A stretch of 64,000 nt of DNA, taken from contig NZ_KB913017.1 of the NCBI RefSeq assembly GCF_000383975.1, positions 1,903,105-1,967,104 of the forward strand. The letters run 5' to 3'. The position numbers and the translations under genes were made by a program. Shown here piece after piece: positions 1 through 8,565 of this stretch (its first letter is position 1; every line of letters starts with the position of its first letter). The notes below the pieces were generated by a model that did no database searches, was not told the DNA's origin, and saw nothing but the letters and a program-made list of their open reading frames with translations. The DNA is from Natronorubrum tibetense GA33 (lineage in GTDB: Archaea > Halobacteriota > Halobacteria > Halobacteriales > Natrialbaceae).

Positions 1-121
1 GACAGCGAGGTATCCGTTTGAGTGGCTGTCAGCGATCGCCGATCACTCGATTGCGGAGCCGAACGACGATCGGAAGTTCACCGAAGCGAACGATGTACCG
101 ACTCCCGCCGCGATACAGCGG
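1..121. other. Window edge, no gene seen
   Basis: This short stretch lies downstream of the minus-strand mgtE gene. I see no reading frame with haloarchaeal codon character, no tRNA and no clear promoter. A neighbouring gene may end or begin outside the window. Confidence 0.5.
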
Positions 122-1381
122 TTACAGGAGCACTGCCTGGGCCAGTCCGAGGAAGACAAAAAAGCCCAGCACGTCGGTCGCGGTGGTGATGAAAATCGTC
201 GCGGAGGTGGCTGGATCGTAGCCGAGTCGATCGAGCAACAGCGGGGTAATCGCCCCGAAGAAGCCCGCGATCACTAGGTTTGCAACCATCGAGATACCGA
301 TAACGGCGCCGAGCAGGACGCCGAACTCGCCGAAGGAGAACGCGATCGCGATGACGGCGACGAGCGCACCCGTAATGAGTCCGTTCGCGGCGCCGGCGAT
401 GACTTCGTTGGCGACGACGCGCTTGCCAGTCTTGAGCGACACCTGGTCCAGAGAGATGCCCCGGACGGTGACCGCCATCGCCTGCGTTCCGGCGTTGCCT
501 CCCATTCCGGCGACGACCGGCATGTAGGCGGCCAGAATCGCCACGGCGGCGATCGTCGACTCGAACAGCCCGACGACCGCGGCGGCCATAAACGCCGTTC
601 CGAGGTTGAGGATCAGCCATTTGTATCGCCGCCGAACCTTTTTCCCCGGCCCGTCAAGGACGCTCTCCTCCTCGGCGACGCCGGTGAACTCGTAGAGGGT
701 TTCGCCGGCGGCCTCCTCGATCATCATCAGCAGGTCGGCGGCGTGGATGACGCCGAGAATATCCTCGTCCTCGTCGAGCACTGCGACGTTCCGCTCGCGG
801 TTCTGTCGGAACACCTCGAGGACGTCTTCGTCGTCTCGGTCGTACCGGATGTGTGGCGTCTCCTGGACGTAGTCTGCGATCGTCTCCGTCTCTCGGTCGG
901 CCACCGAGAGCGCCGCCCCCGGGAGTTCACCCAGGAGTTCGTCTTCGTCGGTGACGAAGATCGTCGGCACCTGTCCCGTTCGATCCTCGAAGCGTCGAAT
1001 GCGCTCGACCACTGCGGCGAAATCCCGGGTTTTGTCGACGGTAACGTAATCGAGGCTCATCAGCCCGGCCGCGCTCTCGGGGTTGAACGACAGCAGAAAG
1101 TCAACCTTCTCGCGGCGCTCGCTATCGAGCGTCGCGAGGACGGCATCGCGGGTCTCTTTGTTGGCGTATCCGAGAACGTCGGTCACTTCGTCCGGATCGA
1201 GTCGATCGATGAAGTTCTCCAACTCCGAGCGGTTCAGCTCCGCAACGAGCGGTTCCCGCACGTTCTCCGGCAGCGCGAAGAACACATCGCGCCACTCGTC
1301 CCGCGGTAACGATGTAAACGGATCCGATGGATCGGGAGACATCGCGATCGTTTCCTGTACGTCCCGTAGCTGACTGCTCAT
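122..1381 (-). CDS. mgtE: MgtE family magnesium transporter
   Basis: Mg2+ channel/transporter of the cytoplasmic membrane, 419 aa. The order is that of MgtE: an acidic helical N domain (about residues 25-135), a CBS pair (about 136-235, with the sequence GVIHAADLL at 210-218), then a membrane domain of about five helices (255-419). The membrane domain carries the family signature GMGGNAGTQA at 292-301, which lines the ion path in known MgtE structures. An internal Met at residue 14 is an alternative start. The gene is divergent from a PhoU/TrkA-C protein across about 140 bp, which suggests shared control or a functional link. Identification is by family sequence features; the ion specificity is inferred. 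Confidence 0.95.
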   Translation of the reverse strand: MSSQLRDVQETIAMSPDPSDPFTSLPRDEWRDVFFALPENVREPLVAELNRSELENFIDRLDPDEVTDVLGYANKETRDAVLATLDSERREKVDFLLSFNPESAAGLMSLDYVTVDKTRDFAAVVERIRRFEDRTGQVPTIFVTDEDELLGELPGAALSVADRETETIADYVQETPHIRYDRDDEDVLEVFRQNRERNVAVLDEDEDILGVIHAADLLMMIEEAAGETLYEFTGVAEEESVLDGPGKKVRRRYKWLILNLGTAFMAAAVVGLFESTIAAVAILAAYMPVVAGMGGNAGTQAMAVTVRGISLDQVSLKTGKRVVANEVIAGAANGLITGALVAVIAIAFSFGEFGVLLGAVIGISMVANLVIAGFFGAITPLLLDRLGYDPATSATIFITTATDVLGFFVFLGLAQAVLL

Positions 1382-1521
1382 ACGCTGGGACTATAGAGTG
1401 GGTACTAAACGATACCGGAGCCGGTACTGGATTTTGCCCGCGCGCGTCGGCTCTCGGCTCCCGGCCGGTTCATCGAGTCCGTGTCCCAATCCTGATTAGT
1501 CAGCCCCCCAGATCAGGAGTC

Positions 1522-2718
1522 ATGCGCGAAATCTCCTACGAGCCCCGGAACGTCCGGGAGACGCTCGTCGAACTCAAAGACACCTCGGAGCTCGCGGTCG
1601 ATCTCGCCTACTCTGCCGTGCGCTATGACGACGCCGATCTCGCCGACGAAGTCGTCGAACTCGAGGCCCGGGTGAACTACCTACAGTACCACAGCCGGAT
1701 CGCCCTGATGCTCGCCGCGAAACGCGCCGAGGAGGCCGAGCGCCTCGTCGGGCTCTTTCAGGTGGCCTCGAGCGCCGTCCGGATCACCGAGGCCGCGGGC
1801 GACGTCGCCCGGATCGTCCTCGAGGAGGACGGCGTTCCGGCCGCGTTCGAACACGCCTTCCCGGACGCTGACGAGCGACTCGTTCGGGCGACCGTCGGCG
1901 AGGACTCCGACTTCGCCGGAAGCCGATTGCGGGAACTCGAACTCGACCTCAAGGAGGGCGTTCGACTCATCGCGATCCGACGCGCCGGCGAGTGGTCGTT
2001 TGCTCCCGACGGCGACGACCGTCTGCAGGTAGGCGACGTCGTCGTCGGCCGCGGTCCCCGAGACGGGATCGAGTCGGTCTATCGGCGGGCGACCGGCGAG
2101 GCGTTTCCGGCCCCGACCGAGCCGCCGGAGACGACGGCCGACCTCGAGCGCGCGGCCGACGCCGTCGTCGAACTCAAGGACATGGCCGAACTCGCCGTCG
2201 GGCTGGCCTACGGCGCGGCGCGGTTCGACAGCGACGAACTCGCGCGGGAGGTCATCTCGCTCGAGGAGCAGTCCGACGTTCGAAAGGCCGACCTCGAGAC
2301 CTGGGTCATCGAGACCGGCGGCGACTGGAACGCCGACGAACTCCGGGGGCTGCTCCACCTCGCAGCCGCTTCGGAGGCGATCTGTGACGCCGCCGTCGAC
2401 ATCGCCGAGGTCGTCCTGCGGGATGTCGAACTGCCGCCGGTGTTCGGCGCGGCGCTCGAGGACAGCGAGGAGGTTATCGCGGCCGTGACGGTCATCGCCG
2501 AAAGCGATCTGGACGGGACGACGATCGCCGACCTCGAGTTCGAGGAGGGCGCGGGCGTGGTCGTCCTCGCGATCCGTCGGAGTGGCGGCAACGCGTGGAC
2601 GTTCGACCCGACAGGGGATCTGGTCTGTGCAGCCGGCGACTCGTTGCTCGTTCGGGGCCCGCCCGTCGGCGTCGATCACCTGCGCGAACTCGCCGGTAAC
2701 GGAGACGGGCTCGCGTAA
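1522..2718 (+). CDS. Duplicated PhoU-like/TrkA-C regulatory protein
   Basis: Soluble 398-aa protein built as an internal duplication. Each half has a helical PhoU-like segment opening with VELKD (residues 16-20 and 216-220), followed by LAVxLAY and an acidic helix. Each then has an RCK_C/TrkA-C-like beta domain (about 130-185 and 328-385; both contain an AIRR or LAIRR strand and end in a V(V/L)VRGP-type turn). RCK_C domains bind small ligands that gate ion transporters. Located divergently beside mgtE, it may regulate that transporter, which is an inference from position. Start chosen at the ATG at 1522, where homology begins; the longer reading frame upstream would overlap the mgtE promoter region. 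Confidence 0.85.
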   Translation: MREISYEPRNVRETLVELKDTSELAVDLAYSAVRYDDADLADEVVELEARVNYLQYHSRIALMLAAKRAEEAERLVGLFQVASSAVRITEAAGDVARIVLEEDGVPAAFEHAFPDADERLVRATVGEDSDFAGSRLRELELDLKEGVRLIAIRRAGEWSFAPDGDDRLQVGDVVVGRGPRDGIESVYRRATGEAFPAPTEPPETTADLERAADAVVELKDMAELAVGLAYGAARFDSDELAREVISLEEQSDVRKADLETWVIETGGDWNADELRGLLHLAAASEAICDAAVDIAEVVLRDVELPPVFGAALEDSEEVIAAVTVIAESDLDGTTIADLEFEEGAGVVVLAIRRSGGNAWTFDPTGDLVCAAGDSLLVRGPPVGVDHLRELAGNGDGLA

Positions 2719-2834
2719 TCGGCTTCGATCGAGCGTCTGGTCGTCGTCTGTGTGTGCTTTCGCTATCGTGTCTCTCGGCGTGGCTCCGAGCTGTGCTCCA
2801 CAAAAGATATAGTCCCCTCGGGAAGTGCTCGCGT

Positions 2835-3107
2835 ATGGACTTCCCCCGTCCGTTGCCCCTCCGAACGACCGCCGCGGCCCTCTTTCCCGGTACGACCGTC
2901 CACTACTCCTACCGAACCGGCGACTCCCTCGCGACCGTCGTCGAACGTACCGAGCGCTTCGTGACGTTCGTCGGCGCGGAGTGCGACGGTCGGTTCACCC
3001 ATGAGCAGATCGATCGCTTGATCGAGGACGGGCGACTCGAGGTCGTACTGGACGACGAGCTGCACGTTCCGGACCACGAGATTCCGAAACTGCAGTCGAC
3101 GGAGTGA
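2835..3107 (+). CDS. Small conserved haloarchaeal protein
   Basis: Ninety-residue acidic protein with no signal peptide or membrane helix. It opens MDFPRPLPLRTTAAAL and has two short beta-type segments followed by a helix with the sequence IDRLIEDGRLEVV. Third codon positions are strongly G/C, as in neighbouring genes, and no competing frame is better. I do not recognise a named domain. An AT-richer AAAAGATATAG stretch 25-40 bp upstream of the ATG could hold its promoter, which would give a nearly leaderless transcript. It is alone on the plus strand before a convergent repeat-filled gap. Confidence 0.7.
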   Translation: MDFPRPLPLRTTAAALFPGTTVHYSYRTGDSLATVVERTERFVTFVGAECDGRFTHEQIDRLIEDGRLEVVLDDELHVPDHEIPKLQSTE

Positions 3108-3200
3108 GGTTTTCTCGATCGATCCACGTTTCGATATCGTCTACTCAGACGATTTCACTGACGAACTGGCCGTACTGCCCACACTGGCGGCGAGGATTTC

Positions 3201-3502
3201 CACGTCCTCCCCAACCGATTTCTTCTCACGGGCGCTTTGCGCCCGTTCGAATGGTTCGCGGAACCGGGGGTTCCGCGCTACGCTCACTTCGTTCGCTCAT
3301 CCATAGGAAGACACTTTGTGTCTTCCACGCAGTCGCTCGTTTCACTCGCGACGACCTCGCGCGCCTTCGAGCCGCGATTCACTGTTCGTTCGTCGCGGCT
3401 CACGGGTTGCTATGCTCCCCGTTCGCTCTCGAGGCGCTCCCGCTGGTCGCGCCTCGCAGCCGGCGCGCGCCACCGCACGTGGTTCGATCGGTCCGGAGCG
3501 AG
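3201..3502 (-). repeat. Hairpin-mosaic intergenic repeat, copy 1
   Basis: First of three related intergenic copies (the others are at 13203-13451 and, more diverged, 6921-7195). It holds successive perfect hairpins: CGGGCGC/GCGCCCG (3229-3245), CGCGGAACC/GGTTCCGCG (3257-3277) and GGAAGACAC/GTGTCTTCC (3306-3326). It ends in CGCGCGCCACCGCACG about 40 bp from the stop codon of the minus-strand DUF2391 gene. Compared with copy 3, the third hairpin keeps pairing through an A-T to G-C swap. It fills the convergent gap 3108-3518; short open frames through it are repeat artefacts. Confidence 0.75.
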
Positions 3503-3518
3503 ATGGGCAGGAAGTCGA

Positions 3519-4088
3519 TCAGTCCTCGCCGGGCAGAATGTCGCCCAGCGAGCCGCCGATCGCCATCGCGGTGAAGACCACGGACACCTGACAGAGGTTG
3601 ATCCACGGCTCGTCCCAGGTGACTCGGCCCCACAGTGTCATCATCGCCGTCGCCGTCACGAATGCGATGCCAAGGACCCACACCGGTCGGCGCGGCACGA
3701 GGCCGAAGTAGGGGTTGTGGATCTGCACCTCGCGGAAGTCGGCGACGTAGAGGATACCGACGACCAGCGAGACAGCGAGTGCGATGTTGACGGCGAAAAA
3801 CGCCGGGGTCGTCGCGAGGAACGCGCCGATGTCGATGACGCCGTCCTCGACGAGCATCGGGAGTCCGATGATGACGCTGCCGACGAACGCCTCCGCCTTG
3901 TCCTTCCCGGTGAACTGCGTGATCACCCGGTTGACCATCCCGTTGTGGGAGAGTCGGTCGGCCAGTCGCATGGTCCGCCGGACTTCCGTTCGCTCGGCGG
4001 GGTCGTCGACCGTCTCCGCCAGGGTCTCGAGTTGCTCGTAGAGATCGTCCAGCGTCGGGTCGTCGGGTGGACCCTCCGATCGTGACAT
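3519..4088 (-). CDS. DUF2391 family integral membrane protein
   Basis: Protein of 189 aa with a charged cytoplasmic N-terminus (about 1-60) containing LYEQLETLAETVDD, followed by four hydrophobic segments. These lie at about 68-85 (FVGSVIIGLPMLV), 90-112, 130-150 and 160-185. Pattern and length match the DUF2391 (TIGR02587-like) family of uncharacterised archaeal and bacterial membrane proteins. The ATG at 4088 is followed by MSRSEGPPDDP. No biochemical function is known to me. Its 3' end abuts repeat copy 1. Confidence 0.8.
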   Translation of the reverse strand: MSRSEGPPDDPTLDDLYEQLETLAETVDDPAERTEVRRTMRLADRLSHNGMVNRVITQFTGKDKAEAFVGSVIIGLPMLVEDGVIDIGAFLATTPAFFAVNIALAVSLVVGILYVADFREVQIHNPYFGLVPRRPVWVLGIAFVTATAMMTLWGRVTWDEPWINLCQVSVVFTAMAIGGSLGDILPGED

Positions 4089-4259
4089 TGTCGAGTGCTC
4101 TCACCAAGACGGCTAAAGTACGTCGGACTGTGCATCTGCGTGATGGATGGGGAACCGGTTTCGAACGAGGGGTGCTCCTATCGACCACCGATCGCGACCT
4201 TGTGTCCGGGTAACAGGAACCGGTACCATTTTGCAGTCGGAGAGGGGATGATCCTGTAT

Positions 4260-5945
4260 ATGAAACACGTACAGGGGCCACTGTGTACGGTCGACGTCGG
4301 AGCACGAACGAGCGAGACCGAGGACATCGACGACGTCCTCGAGTCGTTCCTCGGCGGGCGCGCGCTCGGTACGAAACTGGCGCACGATCGGATCCCGTTC
4401 GATGTCGACCCGCTGGGGGACGAGAACCGCCTCTACTTCGCAACGGGGCCGCTCCAGCACTCGACGATGAGCTTCACCGGCCGGATGTCGGCGACGAGCG
4501 TCTCGCCGCTGACCGACGGCCTGCTCTCCTCGAACGCCGGCGGGTTCCTCTCGCGGAACTTCACCGGAACGGGCTACAGCGCCGTCGAGATCACCGGCGC
4601 AAGCGATGATCTCGTCATCGTCCACGTCACCGACGAGGGCGTCGAGTTCGAGGAGGTGCCCGACCTCGAGGAGGCGACCGTCCCCGAAACCTGCGACTAC
4701 ATCGAGGACGAACACGGCCTCGAGAACGAACACACGGTCGTCGTCGGCCCCGCGGGCGAGAACCAGGTCCGCTTCGCCTCGATCATGACCTCCGAGGAGC
4801 GCGCGTTCGGCCGCGGCGGCCTCGGCGCTGTCCTCGGTTCGAAGAACGTCAAGGCGATCACCTTCGACGGCGACTCGACTCACGAAATCGAGATCCCGCC
4901 GCTCCAGATGGAGATCCACGGCGAGGCCGCACAGGTCGAGCATCCGATGAAACAGCAGGGGACCACCTCGGTCGCAGAGTACGCGAACATGGTCGAGGCC
5001 TTGCCGAGCTACTACTTCTCGGAGCTCTCTTTCGAGGGAATCGACGGCATCAGCGGCGACCGCGTGGAAGAAAAGAAGTACAAGAAAGGCACCTGCTCGG
5101 CCTGTGCCTTTGCCTGCAAACTCCCGACCCGAGACGAGGAGTCCGGACTCGAGACCGAGGGGCCGGAGTACGAAACGCTCATGGCCTTTGGCTCGAACTC
5201 CGGCATCGACGACATCGTCGATCTGATGAAATCGAACAAGCTCTGTGACGAGTACGGCCTGGACACGATTTCGGCCGGCGATACCGTCGCCGCCTACCTC
5301 GCAAGCGAAGACGAGTTCGGCAACGCGGATCTCATTCACGACCTGGTCGAGAAGATCGCCCACCGTGAGGGCATCGGCGACACGCTCGCCGAGGGCGTCG
5401 ACCGCATCCACGACGAACTGGGCGTCGAGAACTGGTCCGTCAAGGGCATGGAGTTTGCCGCCCACGACGGCCGGACTCTGAACGGGCAGGGACTCGCTTT
5501 CGCCACCTCGAACCGCGGTGCCGACCACATGTACGCCGAGTTCTACCCCTACGAGTACCCGCTGGTCGACGCCGACGACGCTTTCGACAAGGAGGGCCTC
5601 GAGGGCAAACCGCCGAAGGTCGTCGAACTCGAGAACATTAACGCGATCAAAGACAGCGCGGTCCTCTGCAAGTTCTCGCGAGACTTCGTGACTCCCGAGC
5701 GCATGGAGACGCTGCTCGACACCGACTACGAAGACCTGCTCGACCTCGGCGGCGAGGTCGTCACCCTCGAGCGCCACTTCAACAACCAACGCGGCTTCGA
5801 CCGGGGCGACGACACGCTCCCCTACGAGATTCCCGACTTCGAGCAGGGGCTCGCGGAGTACTACGAAGAACGCGGCTGGAACGACGACGGCACGGTGCCC
5901 GACGGCCAGTTCGGCGGCGACGCGGCCGCGCCGGCCGACGACTGA
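4260..5945 (+). CDS. aor: Aldehyde:ferredoxin oxidoreductase family protein
   Basis: Tungsten- or molybdenum-pterin oxidoreductase, cytoplasmic, oxidising aldehydes to carboxylic acids with ferredoxin as acceptor. The 561-aa length is slightly below the usual 600. The [4Fe-4S] ligands are visible as C279, C282 and C286 (CSACAFAC) and C470 (AVLCKFSRD). The pterin-binding N domain has FLGGRALGTKL (30-40) and the typical GRGGLGAVLGSKNVKAI (184-200). An in-frame ATG at 4248 is an alternative start; I prefer 4260 because MKHVQGPLCTVDV begins the conserved strand. No cofactor genes adjoin, but a MoaB homologue lies at 40.6 kb. Substrate is not predictable. Confidence 0.93.
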   Translation: MKHVQGPLCTVDVGARTSETEDIDDVLESFLGGRALGTKLAHDRIPFDVDPLGDENRLYFATGPLQHSTMSFTGRMSATSVSPLTDGLLSSNAGGFLSRNFTGTGYSAVEITGASDDLVIVHVTDEGVEFEEVPDLEEATVPETCDYIEDEHGLENEHTVVVGPAGENQVRFASIMTSEERAFGRGGLGAVLGSKNVKAITFDGDSTHEIEIPPLQMEIHGEAAQVEHPMKQQGTTSVAEYANMVEALPSYYFSELSFEGIDGISGDRVEEKKYKKGTCSACAFACKLPTRDEESGLETEGPEYETLMAFGSNSGIDDIVDLMKSNKLCDEYGLDTISAGDTVAAYLASEDEFGNADLIHDLVEKIAHREGIGDTLAEGVDRIHDELGVENWSVKGMEFAAHDGRTLNGQGLAFATSNRGADHMYAEFYPYEYPLVDADDAFDKEGLEGKPPKVVELENINAIKDSAVLCKFSRDFVTPERMETLLDTDYEDLLDLGGEVVTLERHFNNQRGFDRGDDTLPYEIPDFEQGLAEYYEERGWNDDGTVPDGQFGGDAAAPADD

Positions 5946-6424
5946 GACGGGTTCCTGTACCGATTTGACGGCCCGACCGGAGGGCGGCGGCTCGCGGTCC
6001 ACCAGAAATGGCTTCCAGCAGGCCGATGAGCACGGGGGGCCGGACGCCGACTCGAGGCGTTGAGACGCCGATCGACTCGCTTTTGTTCGCGATTTCGCGC
6101 CGACCAGTCCGAACTGAACTAGAACCCAAACGAACGCGGGGTCGAACGCGACGAGGGCTCTCCGGTGAATCCGAACGCGACGCGACCAGTAGCCGCGCCG
6201 CCACGCGAGCGTCGATTGGTACGTGCTACCAAACTGTGACGCCGGTTCCCGGTGTACTGGCGATCAGTCGTGTCACGTCTATCCAAACTACGAACTCGTC
6301 GCCGGTGACGGGGACTCCCTCGTCGTCGGCGAGCCGATGTCGAGCGGCGAGAGCGTTCCCGTCGTGATGAAGACGCTGGCGGTCGGGGAGTAACGTTGGT
6401 ATTCGCCGTCCGGATGAGCGTACT
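5946..6424. other. Intergenic gap with a possible gene remnant
   Basis: The 479-bp gap separates the aor stop from a minus-strand membrane protein. Most of it has no convincing coding signal. The stretch 6223-6393 (plus strand) reads in a codon-biased frame and is listed separately as a possible small gene or remnant. No RNA gene or hairpin repeat was seen. Confidence 0.5.
6223..6393 (+). CDS. Possible small Cys-containing protein or gene remnant
   Basis: Plus-strand frame of 56 aa from a GTG at 6223 to the TAA ending at 6393; there is no ATG, and a stop lies at 6190. The predicted peptide contains three cysteines in a C-x2-(G)-like arrangement (NCDAGSRCTGDQSCHVYP) and then a hydrophilic, beta-rich tail (LVVGEPMSSGESVPVVMKTL). 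Codon use is C/G-rich at third positions, unlike the neighbouring non-coding DNA. It could be a real micro-gene or the 3' end of a decayed gene. I do not recognise the family. Confidence 0.3.
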   Translation: MLPNCDAGSRCTGDQSCHVYPNYELVAGDGDSLVVGEPMSSGESVPVVMKTLAVGE

Positions 6425-6835
6425 CTACCGACTCTCCCGCTCGTCGTCGCCGTCGTCTCGGCTCCCCCAGTCGCCCTTGCGACCGCCCCACTCCTCCCCG
6501 TTCGTCTCGTCCCAGTCGTCGGTGCCATCCCAGTCGGCGTCCTTGGGGTCGGGTCGGTCGTCGCCGCGGGATCGCAGCGGCGCGTCGTCAGCTCTCGAGG
6601 GGTGGATGTTGAAGTTGTGCCCACGGTAGGGGTCCTCCTCCGGCTTGTAATCGAGTTCGCTGCGCTCGAAGAGGTAGATGAAGAAGCCGAAGATGGGGAT
6701 GCAGAACGTGATCGCGACCCACTTTTTCGGCGGCTCGAGGCCGACCTTTTTGGAATCGTAGTAGACGAACGCGGTGAGGGCGAGGTGCCAGGCGAGCGGG
6801 ATGCCGACGATCGCTGCCAGTAGGAGGTTGCTCAT
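6425..6835 (-). CDS. Two-helix membrane protein with acidic tail
   Basis: Protein of 136 aa. Two transmembrane helices (about 4-26 and 39-58, FCIPIFGFFIYLFERSE) are joined by DSKKVGLEPPKKWVA. This layout is like the N-terminal phospholipase D-nuclease membrane module (PLDc_N) that occurs alone in many haloarchaeal proteins. Residues 60-136 form a highly acidic, Trp/Gly-rich disordered tail, probably cytoplasmic. No catalytic domain follows. Start is the ATG complement at 6833-6835. Function unknown. Confidence 0.75.
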   Translation of the reverse strand: MSNLLLAAIVGIPLAWHLALTAFVYYDSKKVGLEPPKKWVAITFCIPIFGFFIYLFERSELDYKPEEDPYRGHNFNIHPSRADDAPLRSRGDDRPDPKDADWDGTDDWDETNGEEWGGRKGDWGSRDDGDDERESR

Positions 6836-6920
6836 GCGTGTACTGTCGGGATCGAGCTATCTAAATTCACGGTCATCTCGGGGTTCCGGTGAGTTTCGGT
6901 CCTCGAGTCGTCGTTCTCGG

Positions 6921-7195
6921 TCGCTCACTCTTCCACGCAGTCGCTCGTGATATCTTCTCACGGGTGCTGCGAGACGGCTCCGCCGTCGTCTCACGGGTGC
7001 TACGCACTCGTTCGACTGCTCGCGGAACCTTCGGTTCCGCGCTCGTCTCGACAGTCGCGACGCGTAGCGCCGCGCACTGTTCGTTCGCATGGTTTGCGGG
7101 ATCGAAGATCCCGCACTACCCGCGACGACCTCGCGCAATTTTGAGCTTCGGCGAGCGAACAGCGAGCCGAAGCCCAGCGCGCGCCACCGTACGCG
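6921..7195 (-). repeat. Hairpin-mosaic intergenic repeat, copy 2 (diverged)
   Basis: Rearranged relative of the repeats at 3201-3502 and 13203-13451. It shares CTTCCACGCAGTCGCTCGT (near 6929), the hairpin CGCGGAACC-TTC-GGTTCCGCG (7021-7041), CGCGACGACCTCG, and the terminal CAGCGCGCGCCACCGTACG, which ends about 65 bp from the stop of the minus-strand thiolase gene. It carries extra modules absent from the other copies (GACGGC-TCC-GCCGTC near 6971). It occupies most of the gap between two minus-strand genes. Confidence 0.65.
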
Positions 7196-7258
7196 GATTG
7201 CCCTCGCTACTCGCCGTTCGATACTTTCAGAAAGAATACGGAATTCGTGCGGGCTAGC

Positions 7259-8395
7259 TCAGTTGACGTCGAATTCGATCGCTGCACCCTGTCCGAAGCC
7301 GACACAGAGCGTCGCGAGTCCGAGGCCGCCGCCGCGCTTCTGGAGTTCGTGAATCAGCGTGACGGGGAGACGCGCACCGGAGGCACCCAGCGGGTGGCCG
7401 ATGGCGATGGCACCGCCGTTGACGTTGAAGATTTCGGGATCGATACCGAGTTCGTCGCGCGAGTAGACCGACTGGCTCGCGAACGCCTCGTTGAGTTCGA
7501 CCAGATCGTACTCGTCGATATCGCGGCCGTTGCGCTCGAGCAGCCCCTCGGTTGCCGGCACCGGGCCGATCCCCATCACGGTCGGGTCGACGCCGGCGAC
7601 GTTGTTCATGCCGACTTCGGCCATGATCTCGAGGTCGTGCTCCTCGGCGAACGCCTCGCTCGTGACGAGCAGCGCGGAGGCGCCGTCGGAGATCTGCGAG
7701 GCATTACCCGGCGTGACGGTGCCGTCGGATTTGAAGACGGTCGGCAGCCCCGCGAGTTTCTCGGCGGTCGTGCCGGGACGGATGCCTTCGTCTTCGGTGA
7801 CGGTGCCGTCCTCGGTCTCGATCGGGACGATCTCGTCGTCGAAGCGACCTTCCTCGGTCGCTTCCTCGGCGTTCTGTTGGCTGCGGGCGGCGTACTCGTC
7901 CTGTTCCTCGCGGCTGACGCCGTACTCCTCGGCGACCTTCTCGGCGGTCATCCCCATCTGGAGTTCACCGATGTTGTACATCTCGGCGAGTCGCGGGTTG
8001 ACCTCCATCGAGTTCTCGCCCATCGGGACGCGGGACATGCTCTCGACACCGCCGGCGATGACGGCGTCGCGGTTGCCCGCCGCGATAGCGTCGGAGGCGG
8101 AGATAACCGCCTGCATGGAGGAGGCACACCAGCGGTTGATCGTCGTCGCCGGGACGCCCTCGCCGAGTTCCGAGAGGAGGGCGATGACGCGAGCGACGTT
8201 GTTGTCCTGTTCGCCGCGCTGCTGGGCGCAACCCCACATGAGGTCGTCGACCTCCTCGCCGGAGAGACCAGTCTCGGCGAGGATCTCGTCGATCAGCGGC
8301 ACCGAGAGGTCCTCGCTGCGGACGTCGGCGTACACGCCGTCTTCTTTCCCCTGCGGAGTTCGTACTGCCTTCACCACGACTGGTGTCTGTGACAT
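7259..8395 (-). CDS. Thiolase (acetyl-CoA C-acyltransferase)
   Basis: Degradative or biosynthetic thiolase of 378 aa; cytoplasmic, joining or cleaving acyl-CoA units. The nucleophilic cysteine is C90 (NRWCASSMQ), the His of the GHP loop is H334 ([12 protein letters not shown]) and the second catalytic cysteine is C364 (LCVGFGQG). NEAF-type sequence ([11 protein letters not shown]) is present. Length and motif spacing fit the tetrameric thiolase family. Start is the ATG at 8395 ([10 protein letters not shown]); the open frame extends upstream but loses homology. No beta-oxidation partner is adjacent, so acetoacetyl-CoA versus longer substrates cannot be decided. Confidence 0.95.
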   Translation of the reverse strand: MSQTPVVVKAVRTPQGKEDGVYADVRSEDLSVPLIDEILAETGLSGEEVDDLMWGCAQQRGEQDNNVARVIALLSELGEGVPATTINRWCASSMQAVISASDAIAAGNRDAVIAGGVESMSRVPMGENSMEVNPRLAEMYNIGELQMGMTAEKVAEEYGVSREEQDEYAARSQQNAEEATEEGRFDDEIVPIETEDGTVTEDEGIRPGTTAEKLAGLPTVFKSDGTVTPGNASQISDGASALLVTSEAFAEEHDLEIMAEVGMNNVAGVDPTVMGIGPVPATEGLLERNGRDIDEYDLVELNEAFASQSVYSRDELGIDPEIFNVNGGAIAIGHPLGASGARLPVTLIHELQKRGGGLGLATLCVGFGQGAAIEFDVN

Positions 8396-8565
8396 ATCGT
8401 AGCGAACATCCCTCACGAACTTAAATCCGGTAGAACTCCTGTACACACAGCAACTGTTTACGATGGCGACGTCCCTCCTCGAGACAGATCTGAAACGAGG
8501 GCCTCTCCGCCGCCGACACACTCTCGAGAACAATGCTTATCCCGAGTTGCTCGCAATACGCGGCC

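Noticed and set aside
4113-6002. A 629-codon open frame antisense to the aldehyde oxidoreductase gene
   Set aside because: High GC and few stop codons produce long antisense frames in haloarchaea. The plus-strand frame has intact family motifs; the antisense product is Arg/Val-rich without any domain.
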